Positions 26,259-36,619 of a stretch of 64,000 nucleotides of DNA are shown here, in pieces (position 1 is the stretch's first letter; each line of letters opens with the position of its first letter). Source of the stretch: Dipylidium caninum (lineage: Eukaryota; Platyhelminthes; Cestoda; Cyclophyllidea; Dipylidiidae); assembly GCA_017562135.1 (NCBI GenBank), contig QEYB01000406.1, forward strand, positions 186,001 to 250,000, in the 5' to 3' direction. Under the pieces are notes generated by a model. It saw only the letters and a program-made list of their open reading frames with translations. It had not been told where the DNA came from and did no database searches. The position numbers and the translations under genes are program-made.

Positions 26259-27511
26259 CTATATCGGCAGTCGATAAGTGGAGGTGCACCAACCTGTCTA
26301 CCCCAACTCATAGCGGTCCGCCGCAGGCTTACTAGAAAATTCAAATCCGTCCAAAAGAGACGGCCGACAAAGGGGCACCTGTAAGCGGCTTGACTCATTT
26401 AAAGTGATTATTATAATAATTATTGAAAAGGGATGTAGCCACGCACTCACGTGATTATAAAACCTAGCAACTGCGTATTGCTTAAGCAAATATGTTATAA
26501 CAACTTACGATAACGAAGAAATTTTGTCAGTGCTATTGCAAAGATAAAATTTAGCAAGATGGATTAAGAGATGACTAAGAACTAACGGAATCGTCGAACA
26601 TCACAGCGACGTAGTTTTGCAGTAGAATTAAGAGAAGGCAAAACAAATTTTCGAAAGATTAGAATGCTATTTTTATTGCTGCCTGGGGAATTATGCATTA
26701 GTTCACTATAGCGTTTACTAAACACAAAATCATTGTGATTTGAGATGAAAGGCGAATTTCGCCACAAAATCTATACACAGCTTTTTGAAATCATTACCCC
26801 CTATTCGAGCCTACCTTACGTAAAATAAATCCGCTCCGTCAGGCCAAAGGCGTTTTGCTTTATCTGCCCTGCTTCATGAGTTGTTTTCAAGACGATGCGA
26901 ACCATTGTGGAATAACGCTTCTCACACTCCTGTAATGTTTTAGCGAATAAACCTTTTACCGTTACCACGGCATCGGCAACTACAGCGCCCCAACAGAACG
27001 TAAGCGAGTGGCTTACCCCAAAATCCAAACCAGCATGAGGTCAAAATGGTTAGTTTACATTAAACCCCTACCAAACAAAGCCACGGCTATATTCACCTAG
27101 CATCCTAAGTATTTAGTTCGAAGGAACGCACTTCAATACCGTTGCTTTAAGTACCAGATGCATATATCGGCATTTGGTCTGGGTACATAACATCCATCAT
27201 TCCCACACGAATGTAATATTTATGGCCGCGACTCCTATGCGGTTATCCTCATAAATAAACCTGCTCGTCAGTATCCACCGACCGCCTCAATTAAACGTTA
27301 CGAAATATAATCCAATCTCGACACTACGTTGAATGCATGACTTTCTAGCCCAATTATATTTCCCTTATTAAAATAGAAATCTTCATTTTGGGGACTTCGA
27401 GATAAATTACCAATCCATATGAAGTAACAGTTAGTTCAGGCCTCTTCCGAAATTGTTGCAGTCCGAAACGAGGTCAGAAGAATTCCGCCTTTTATCACCA
27501 TGCAATTGTAG
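26259..27511. other. Divergent interval between KLHL18 and the small plus-strand gene
   Basis: This should hold the missing first exon(s) and promoter of KLHL18 (minus) and the upstream exon(s) of the gene ending at 27715 (plus). I could not identify either from sequence. A minus-strand open frame at 27028-26816 has no recognisable domain. Confidence 0.4.
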
Positions 27512-27715
27512 GTGAAAAAGGCAGGCAACGATCACGGTAAAAAAGTTAGAACCCGGAAGAGGCCTTCACCCCAATCCACAGGCGCGTCTAAGCCACCGCC
27601 CGATATTCTTGATCCAGCGGCCATGGAGAATCTCGACCTCATTGCCCACAACGCACCAGAAGCCCTTGTCTACCGCAACTACCGCTGGCCTAATGGCAAG
27701 AAGAAGAAGAACTGA
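27512..27715 (+). CDS. Terminal exon of a small, basic, unrecognised protein
   Basis: The frame opens directly after a good acceptor (TTGTAG|GTG), with an in-frame TAG just before it, so it must be an internal or terminal exon rather than a complete gene. It encodes 67 residues: a basic start (KKAGNDHGKKVRTRKRPSP), a Pro-rich linker, then ILDPAAMENLDLIAHNAPEA, LVYRNYRWPNG and a KKKKN tail. The C-terminal half looks conserved (clean codon use, defined motif, lysine tail), but I cannot name the family. The stop is 137 bp from the convergent RWDD2 stop. The upstream exon was not found. Confidence 0.55.
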   Translation: MKKAGNDHGKKVRTRKRPSPQSTGASKPPPDILDPAAMENLDLIAHNAPEALVYRNYRWPNGKKKKN

Positions 27716-27851
27716 GACAAAAACTTCACCCCATATCACCTATTACGTTTGATTATTTTAATTCGGTATCAGAAATTAATTTCTTGGTTACTATAAAAGG
27801 TCTCAAATAGAGAGAAGGAATATGAGGAGACGCTGGTTAAACACTGGAAAT

Positions 27852-30719
27852 TTAGGTTTTTTTCTTATTATCATCAGATGTCTCGTCAAACTTAAAGCCA
27901 AAATGAGAGGCAATCCTCTCTTGTCCCACACCATGATCGCGCATATAGGCAATTTTGTCCCCCAGTGTTCCTCCCACTTCGAAAAAACCGTCCGTAAATC
28001 GTCGTTTGGTAATCGTTTCTCGGTCTTTCACTTGAATCCGCTTCCAGGTGAGTACCTTGATACGTCTCCAGTACTCTTCAACCTTGTCATCGGGCCCCTC
28101 CACTACCACAATGCCGGGTTTGCCGGGAAGGCAACATCCTGTCAGGTAGAGCTCTCGAGCCCAGTCTACAATTACCTTGCGTTTTTTCGGGTTCCGGATG
28201 TGATGAGAGAAGATCCAATAGCACACCTCGGAATCATTAGACACTCCATCACAAAGATATTCTGACGAAGAAGGCTTGTCCACTTGCTCGACGGAGTCCA
28301 CGTGGTGTTGTAGCAATGCATTTGATTTTGATGTTTTACAGCTATCGCGTCCCAGGTAGGAGTTCCTATGGTCTTCGTCCAAGGCAGAGCGAAGCCAGTC
28401 TACGGCGGAGCAGATAACAGGATCACCCGCACCGGAGACCGCATCCAACCACTCATGAAAAGCAGCGTTGAGGGCTTTCTCGTTAATCACCGGTTCGGAC
28501 TGCAAGACACGCAGAAGGATTGACGGTGGCTTTTGAGGGTATCCTACGGGAAGGTTGACTGACAAATTGATGGAGACTGATATCTGGAAGAAGCCAAAAT
28601 CCAGGCATACTTAGTGAGTGCAGATGTCTTGAAACTGTCAACTAACGCCCCATATTCGTACCGGCTCCGGATTAACATGGACGCCACCGACGGAACATCT
28701 TTCTATACAGTTCAGGCCGTTAGGTTATTAAACTAATGTTTAATGAATGAAACCGGCAGTGAAATATACTCAAATGAAGTAGCCGAACTATTGGAAGACC
28801 AGTATAAGTTTGTTGATACAAAAATAAAGATAAACTTAGGTTATCAATTTAGAGGTTTTAAAAATTAAAGGCGTTCTGAAACGGGGCAGCGAATCACCCC
28901 TCTTTCCTATTCAAGAACGTAACGTGGTCGAACAAGTACTATTTACTTGTAAATATCAACAATATATGCCTCATTAAAAATGTTTGGATGATTAAACCAG
29001 CTTTATCTCAAATAAGTTGGCACACTTTTTAATTGAAATCCAGTTCTTTTAACTCAGCCAAAAATCCCAGGATAACTAATAGAACTTTAACAAAAATGAA
29101 CAGTGGAATTCATTCGCTTGTGCCTCATGAATTAATGTAAAGCCATGAATTTGATGGAGTCGAACTAAAGTTGTCTTGAAAAAAAAAAGAATACCATAAT
29201 TGCATTTGATGATTGATTCCTATTTAATTTGACGTAACAAATTAAAGTAGAAAAATGGAAGAGAAAAATTTCTTTCCGTAAATCGTGACGAGTCAATTAG
29301 TCCCTGGGATTTTAAAATTTAAATCTAATTCATATATGCTAATAAACGCATAAGCTCTAAAATGTAATCGCGCAAGACAGCATACAGGTCAAGAATCGTC
29401 CCACACCTTCATTTAATACTTAAGCCACCATGTTAAAACACCTTAATTAAGCAAGAATTTCATAACTAAATCTAGTTGAGTTCGGGACACAAGAACTGCG
29501 ACTTCAATGGATGGAATGCCATACCTGCATTATAGTTCGAAATATAACAAGGTTCAACATCACTCCAGCACACAAAACCTATAGCACTTCAGCTCAAAAA
29601 GACTCAAACCTTCTGAACAAGCACAGGAATATAAACAGGCCTTAATGAAAAGTGGGTGTTGACCAGTTTGTCAAAAAAGCAAACATTTACATAACAATGA
29701 TAAGATAAATTTGGGGATTCTAAAGTCATGCCCGCTGTGGAGCATTAGAAAGCACTAAAAGTATTTAGTATTTCAGAACACTAGGAAAGGAGAGAAAATA
29801 AAACTAGTCTATTGTAAAAAGTTTCAGGCGATTTAATCCGAGTAATTGATAAAGGCTTGGTAAAACACGACCTGAATTTCACTAAATTGATGTTGTTGCA
29901 GAAACATAATCTTATTACTGAATATGCAGAAGAAGCGAGATCACAGCACTGATAAAAGCAATTTAAGAAATATTTAACAAAAAACGGTAAGAAAAGGACT
30001 TAACTATTCTTCGGAAGTCATAAACTGTAATCGCAACTATGCAGAGGACATGACAATAAGGAAACTGGACGAAAAGATAGCCAATGTAAACCACAAACCA
30101 TCGCAAAATAAACTTCAGAAATAACTAATGACAATATTTACGAGTGATCGCTCGAGAGCAAAATACAACCTAACAAAAGGGAAAAAAGGAACTCAATGGC
30201 TAATGTCATAATAAGAGAAATCGGTTGCTGTAGCATCAATTAATCAAAGAGAGAGGCATAGATCATGACTCCACATTCCAAAAAGAAACGGATAGAAGTA
30301 AACCCATGGAAAGTAAAAACTATGAAATTTAAAAGCATGAAATCATCCAAAAACCAGTAAAACATGAATGCGAAATGATTCGACTTCATAACTGATGTCA
30401 ATTAACGCAAAAAATTTTCAGGATTTATGAACAGGCATTGAAAAACCAAGTTAAGGAGCCCATAAAATAGTGAACTATCATTTCCATAGTGAAAGGGGTT
30501 GCTTGATGGAGCCTGAGACTAGTTACAGTAACAAAAACTAACCTGAGAAAATGAGATCTTTAATGTTAAACGGACATCTTTATCCTCGAGTGGTATTTTC
30601 TGAGAGGCCAGAAGATCCAACTCTTCAATTAGAGAAGGGTCATTGAAATTCAATTCGTCGGATGAAAAGACGGACCGAATAAGATCAATTTCATCTTTCT
30701 TAACATTCATGTACGGCAT
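27852..30719 (-). CDS. RWDD2: RWD domain-containing protein 2 (RWD + DUF1115)
   Basis: There are two exons: 30719-30543 (59 codons) and 28583-27852 (243 codons plus stop), joined in phase 0 (TCTCAG|GTTAGT ... TTCCAG|ATA). The total is about 302 residues, close to human RWDD2A (292). Exon 1 carries the N-terminal half of an RWD fold (KKDEIDLIRSVF). Exon 2 completes it with LPVGYPQKPPSILLRV, the Y-P-x-x-P strand-turn of RWD domains. The C-terminal half matches DUF1115: WIFSHHIRNPKKRK, LTGCCLPGKPGIVVVEG and WRRIKVLTWKRI. The exact molecular role of the family is unsettled. The start at 30719 was chosen because the frame above it is hydrophobic and unlike RWD. The intron is about 2 kb. Confidence 0.87.
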
Positions 30720-30807
30720 TTTCCTCAAGTATGCAATGTTGAATGTGAGGTTTATAAAATTATTCGCAATCAGAAATATTGACTCCAACAATTCCTAATA
30801 AGTGAGA

Positions 30808-30813
30808 TTTATT
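30808..30813 (-). terminator. Candidate poly(A) signal of DPH3
   Basis: AATAAA on the minus strand lies about 100 nt after the DPH3 stop and only about 90 nt before the RWDD2 start codon. A tight poly(A)-signal-to-next-gene spacing is what trans-spliced polycistrons show. Confidence 0.5.
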
Positions 30814-30914
30814 AATCATGCACAATGTACAATCCTATTAGAATAGTTTTAGATGTGACATAGACATTGCAATGATTCCATGAGGTATAAAAATAGATTT
30901 AAATATAATGGTGG

Positions 30915-31191
30915 TCATTCGCAGATAATTTGTCTCTCCCCCTCGCCTTCTGTTTGTTGAGCAAAGGTATCCTTAACAAAAGCGAATAAGTGGCAAAAAA
31001 GCAACTTGCCGGGTCGTAAATCACACGAATTATGAGGGAACAGCTGGGGCAACGTGCAATATCTTCACCCATCTCCAAGTCCGCCTTAGATATTTCGAAT
31101 CTGTCACCACAGGGACATGGATAATAATACATCTCCTCATCTTCATTGTAATCCATATCTTCAATTTCAATTCGTCGTGCAGAACGGACAT
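30915..31191 (-). CDS. DPH3: DPH3, diphthamide biosynthesis CSL zinc-finger protein; one-base frameshift near codon 7
   Basis: DPH3 is an iron/zinc-binding electron carrier for the Dph1-Dph2 step that modifies a histidine of elongation factor 2. Exon 1 (31191-31010) begins MSVLHDE, the family's start, and then, one frame over, runs [45 protein letters not shown] and IYDP. The four zinc cysteines (CxC ... CxxC) are present. A 38-nt GC-AG intron follows. Exon 2 (30971-30915) encodes [18 protein letters not shown] and stop. The full protein would be 79 residues, against 82 in human. Exon 1 is 182 nt, one short of the 183 needed, with the gap at codon 7 near 31171. An alternative start at the internal ATG (31156) would drop a conserved N-terminus, so I favour a missing base. 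Confidence 0.85.
30972..31009 (-). other. DPH3: 38-nt GC-AG intron in DPH3
   Basis: The donor is CCG|GCAAGT and the acceptor TTGTTAAG|GAT, both phase 0. Reading through without splicing gives an unrelated tail. Splicing gives a DPH3-like acidic C-terminus ending CE. GC donors normally need an otherwise strong consensus, and GCAAGT is the standard one. Confidence 0.8.
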
Positions 31192-33111
31192 CGGCAATGG
31201 GATAAGGGGGATAAACGGATGAGAGATTGGCTGCACGGCAACTATAATATTAGCAATCGAAGCGGTTAAGAGGTCTGACTAAAATCTATAAACAGTGTCC
31301 CCAAATGGCACAAAATGAAACAATAAACCAAGGACTTGGGGTGGACGCTATGCAAGACGGGATAGATCAGAACGAGCAGGTGTTAATAAAAACGACGACT
31401 GCGAGATCATCCTAGAATGAGGTACCATGGACATACAGCAAATAAAACGGCGATTCCTTTGATATTTATTTGGTCTGACCAAAAAATGTTTATCAAGAAA
31501 ACGGGTTCACTACATGTCAGTAGATTAGAGGCTTAGGTGGGACAGGCTAATTTTGACGCTGTGCATGAGGAATGGTAATGAAGAAAAATGGGAGAACAAC
31601 GGCATTAATTTTCGACGGCTGTTAAAAAATAAATTTTGAAGCGCAACTTTATTTGTTTCATTTACCAATCATTCCATGCGCCAGTCGATTATATTTTACT
31701 GTGGCTCCTCGAAGGATATGCACTTCATCACGTTTCATTACGGCATTACGGCAAGGTACAATTCACTCATTTGAGCCAAATACTTGGTAATACGGCCTGT
31801 GAAAGAATGCAACGTAGGTGCATAGATTTTCTTTCCTTCATTGATTTGCAGCGGTAGACAAGAAAGGTCTCTTGCCTAACGGTTATTTTTAAATTTTTCC
31901 ATTTTCCCTTTTGACCCAACTTGCCGATTGTCTCGTTCCCATCCACTTCAAATTATTGATCTCATCGTTAAAGGCGAAAGATATTGGTCTTTTTAGGCGT
32001 GGTTCTAAGGACAGTAAAATCACTCCAACGATGGCGTTAATGAATTATTTAATCAAATAGTTAGTTGGTGCATATATTTAATTTAGTCCAACTAACTTGC
32101 ACACACTCCAACTATCCCGAACAATTACCACCTTCTGCATGTCACCCTAATGCCGCAAAGCTGGAAATTAAGCATGCAATATGATATCCAATGCCCTACC
32201 TGAATTGGTTGAATTATCGCACGTTTATCGTGCATTCGGCGCCGCTTCCCAAGCGTGAGCTATTTGCGCACTAACTTGTTCGTTATTTTTTCGTGCGTGG
32301 ATTAAGCCTTCCATATACCTCTGTGTTTTAGCACATTGTGCATTTTACATATACAGATTTCCATCGCTGATGCAAGCTACATTGAAATTATGGACTCCCA
32401 GCAGATTTGGGGCGGTAATGGTTGGATTTGTGATATTACAGATGAACCGATATTGTCACGCCATAAGTAGCGCACATTTGCGCTGGCTTTTGATGAATCC
32501 TTATAGGAATAACGCTGTTTAATAACAGTGCTTGTATTATGCTTATGCTGCGTCCACCCCATCTCCCCGGTTTTACTGTCTTATCTTACGGTTAGGCGTA
32601 CTTAAGTCAAGAGATGACCTGTAAATTCGCGTTTAACATTTCCAGATAACATGTTTAACAGCCTTAACGGACAGCCTCCTAACCTATTGCTGAATGTACA
32701 TTTAAATTTGTCCCCGTTGTTTCGCGTTTTGTATAAATCGCTACTGTTACGTATGTGATAAAATTACACTTCTCTTTACCCACCGTCAAAGCGTTGTGCA
32801 AGATGCCATATTGGGTTAAATGGAATACGGCAATGAAAATGTGAATACTTGGTACCATCTTTTATTGGTTAATTGTTCTATGTTGGATGTTCTCATATTT
32901 GTGCTACTACTTTTGTTGACCACAATGAAATGAACTTAGAAATTAGTCACCCGCTTTACTGTAATAATATAATGTCTTCCTAAATACGGTGACTTCGGAC
33001 ATAGATTGACATCTGGTATTTACACACTAACCTTTTTTCTCAATTTGTGAATGATAATTTTTTGAAGAATCCACCGTAATATCATTTTGCGTCAATTTGC
33101 TTTTGGTTCAG
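31192..33111. other. Divergent intergenic region between DPH3 and SPS2 copy 1
   Basis: No gene is recognised. It should hold the promoters of the minus-strand DPH3 and the plus-strand SPS2 copy 1. Plus-strand composition shifts from A-rich (left) to T-rich (right) within this interval. Confidence 0.45.
33110..33111 (+). promoter_or_regulatory. 3' splice acceptor 6 nt before the SPS2 copy 1 ATG
   Basis: A pyrimidine-rich run ending TTTTGGTTCAG lies immediately before ACCAGA and the ATG at 33118. Either a 5' UTR intron or a spliced-leader trans-splice site would explain it. Copy 2 has an equivalent acceptor at 40878-40879. Confidence 0.45.
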
Positions 33112-33117
33112 ACCAGA

Positions 33118-36100
33118 ATGGCTTCTCGTGCCATCACTGCATTTTTCAACCCCAAGGAATTTGGGATTCGGGAAGACTTTCGACTTACCAAGTTTTCCCT
33201 ACTCAGGGGATGAGGTTGCAAGTTGCCGCAGGCTGAGCTCGCCGCTCTGCTTGTTAGGATGTCGGGATGCTCCAATTCCTCGACATCCACCGCTCTCTTA
33301 TGTGAGTTTTGCGCGCATTCCAAATAGTTGAATCGATTGGTTAAGTTCTGGTCGATGTATTTACTACTGCCACCGGAGACAGGGAGTAGATTGATTTGAA
33401 CTAGGAAAGCACTGACTTTGCCATCGACATCCTTGATCAAATTGACTGTTAGGTTGGATTAAATAGTCTCATCTAAAGTGAGGTCGATTTGTGTGATGTA
33501 TATATTTCCGGCACCCGGAATTTTTATCTTTTAAGTCGACAAAAACCCATAAAGATTTTAAAACTATACCGAAGACAGTTGGGCTACTCATTGGTTTCCT
33601 GTGAACAAATATCCCTGAGTGGTATATTTCAATTTCATTTGTTCCTCATCTGCGGCGTTTCCTTCATTGCTGATTAATCGTATTGTTATGGACCAAATCT
33701 CTACGAAGTCTAGGGCCATTTTGGATGAAGTGGTTCTGGATCATTGCATTATATCACTAATACTCGCTTATTTTGAGTTTAGGTCATTCACTAATCTGGT
33801 AGAAACTATGGGAAAGGGAATAGACACAGTGATACATTGGCTAAAGATGCTGAGACTCATTTTTTTACAGCTGAAAATTTTCACTACCTTAAATTTGAAA
33901 TTGCCAATTAAGCAGTGTTTGATGATGCGAAATACACATACCTTAGGTCTTTACATTTATCATTTAATATATTTTGTCGTTTCAACTGAAAACCCCTCTT
34001 TTTATTTCGCTGAATTTAATAGATTAAGATTCGTTCCTCATAAATGGCTTGATTTATAAATACTCAGTTCCAATTTTATGCACCGGCCTGTTCTTTCTGT
34101 TTCGGGTTATTTCCTACTATCAAAAAAGTGACGTAGTGAAGTGTTAATACAGAAAAATGGTTGGTGGCCTTTCGGCGCCTGTAGCATTGCCAAAAGACAG
34201 TCACATGTTGAGACCAAGGGAAAGATCTCTATGGTTGCTATTTTAACTACTAGCATTTTATGAATGTACAAATCCGATATTCCTATTTGAGTAGGTGTGT
34301 ACACTATTCGCAGAACAAGTAAAGATAAAGTAAAATGACAGGAATTGCTACTGAGTAATAGCACCAGTGCGCCACCAAAGTATCGGTTATTTCCTACGAA
34401 ATCTAGTCTCGATAGAGACCCTATTAAATGTTCTGTTAGAGATGCTATCACACTAATTTTTACATTGACGAGTGACTTGGAAACGATTATCTCATGTCTT
34501 ATTTTGCTGTTGCCAGCTACTGAACTCGATTGTTGTGTCATCCCTGTTCGAAATAACCTCAAGCTCATTCAGACGACGGACTTTTTTTATGCCAATGGCG
34601 ATGATCCCTACACTGTGGTACGTTTTCTTTCTGACTCTTTTGTTAACACGACTCGATACTTGGTGGTTTAAACATTGTGTAGGTGTCGAAAATAATGGTG
34701 AGAATTTAAGGCATTATCTTGCATGATCACGATCTTGGGAAACTCCTCAATCGCGTATGCTGGCGTGAATCGACAACCTCGTCCCGGTTCAGACCGCTTG
34801 TTTCAGAAATAGTGCTAGTTTGTCTTACTGCAACAGTGGGTTCGAATTGTTACTTAAACACTCAAGAAAGGCTCGAGAATAAGGTCTCACCGAGGCTCCC
34901 TTATAGCACCCATGAAGTGTTTCAGGGGTCCACATACCTTGAAAAATATCTATTGCAAAAATTGAGAGAGACATTTCTCCATATTATTCCCTCCCAATCG
35001 ACTGTAAAAAATGCAGGCAGGAAAGACGATTGATAACAAAGCAATCGAAGCAACCGCGTGAATGGGGAGGGGTGAGAGTGGACGTTTTCTGTGCATTGGC
35101 TTGTTTACTACAGGGTTGGACGACGTGTTGCAACGTGTTGAGCGACCTTTACGCAATGGGCGTAGTGAACTGCGATAACCTCCTCCTGCTGCTGGGCATC
35201 CCCACGGCGATGAGTGTTGAGGAGCGCACCACCGTCACCTCCCTGATGATGCAGGGATTTCAGGTGAGCAAGTCGGCTGGCTGTCTGTGTGTTTTGTGAG
35301 GGAGAAGGTGTAACGAGTGCACCACTCATTGGAGCATTGCTTGTGTCTGTAGGAGTGTGCCTGAAGGCGGGAACGAGCGTGCGTGGCGGACAGACGACGT
35401 ATAATCCCTGGGTCCTCATCGGGGGTGTTGCTACTTCCGTTGTGCCCGACTCGGAGTTCATCATGTGAGTGGGGGGGTGGGATGATGACGTGCTCGTCTA
35501 GAGAGGAGGAGACGGACGAAAGACACATGTGTGATGAGCGCACTCGACTTGACTGAGTGCGTGGTGGCTGACTGGGGTGTGCGATGAACGGATGAATCAG
35601 TCAATGTAGGTGTTTGGAATGGTGATAGTGTTTGCCAGTTTGGAAAGCAGCTTTGTTAGTGTTGAATAGTGAGGGATGAACGGTGGTCAATTTTGGCCAC
35701 GAGGTGACAGGTGGTCTCCAGAGCAGTCAACGGCGATGAATGTTGGATGTGGATGTGGATGTGGATGTGGTAGGTGGCGAGGACGAGGCTGAGGCTGAAT
35801 GTGCTGCTGTGATCCAGGGTATCTGCCGGAAGCGTTGCCACGTGGTGTAGACTCTCGGATGGCGTGGCCGACATCTGCGAGGAGGGCAGGCCGCAGGACA
35901 GAGAAGGTGGGTGTGGCGGAGTGTGGGTGAGTGAGTGAGTAAGTGAGTGAACGTTGGATTGACTCTGTTGGGAAGGTTGTGCAAGGACACCGAGTGCGGG
36001 GAGGGCGGTTGGTAGCGTTTGCGCAAAGTACGGAAAACAGCGAGACAAGGCGGACGTGGGGAGGGTGATTGCGAACGCCGTCGTGGGGATTGAGGTGTAG

Positions 36101-36586
36101 GCGGAGGCGGAGTGAATAGATGGATTGGTGGGTGTATTGCTTTGGTGAATGGTCGAAATGGTAGTGAGTTGATTTGTTGGTTTATGTTTGTGTGTGTGTG
36201 AATATGGCAGGCCGAACGCGGCGCAGGCGGGCAGTGTGTTGGTGCTGACGAAGCCGTTGGGGACACAGCTGGCTGTGACGGCGTACAACTGGATGCTGGA
36301 TGGCAACGACGTGTGGAAGGAGAAGTGCGCGCCTCGGATCTCGGAGGAGGCGATGCGGAGTTTGTGCAATGCCGCTACCCTGTCTATGGCTCGCCTCAAT
36401 CGTAATGGTACGTGAGTCTAGTCTTTTTTCCTTGGTCGGAGGAGACGAGGCCAGACGGAATGTGGTCTCTCACTCTTACTCTCCCCCCGGGCACAGTAGA
36501 TTGGCCACACAGCTTGCCTCCTCTATGCAGTGAGTGGGTAGTAATAGTATTAGTAGTAGTAGTAGTAGTAGCAGCAGCAGTTGTTA

Positions 36587-36619
<33 letters not shown>

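Noticed and set aside
26816..27028. 70-codon minus-strand frame as a KLHL18 first exon
   Set aside because: No similarity to KLHL18 N-termini and no matching donor phase to the exon at 26258 that I could support.
31156..31156. Internal ATG as the true DPH3 start, avoiding a frameshift
   Set aside because: The upstream MSVLHDE is the conserved DPH3 start and sits at the exact expected distance, only one base out of frame, so a missing base explains the data better.
33211..33213. TGA in SPS2 exon 1 read as a nonsense mutation or pseudogene marker
   Set aside because: Present in both copies at the known Sec position, with conserved coding on both sides and a SECIS downstream.
35353..35370. The TGA in copy 1 exon 4 as a second selenocysteine codon
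   Set aside because: It exists only because of a one-base deletion relative to copy 2; the downstream reading frame would be wrong even if it were decoded as Sec.
35656..36399. 247-codon minus-strand frame, rich in His, Ser, Thr and Pro
   Set aside because: Antisense to SPS2 exon 5 and intron 4. The plus strand is C-poor, so minus-strand stops are rare. Low-complexity composition, no domain, and the diverged second copy breaks it differently.
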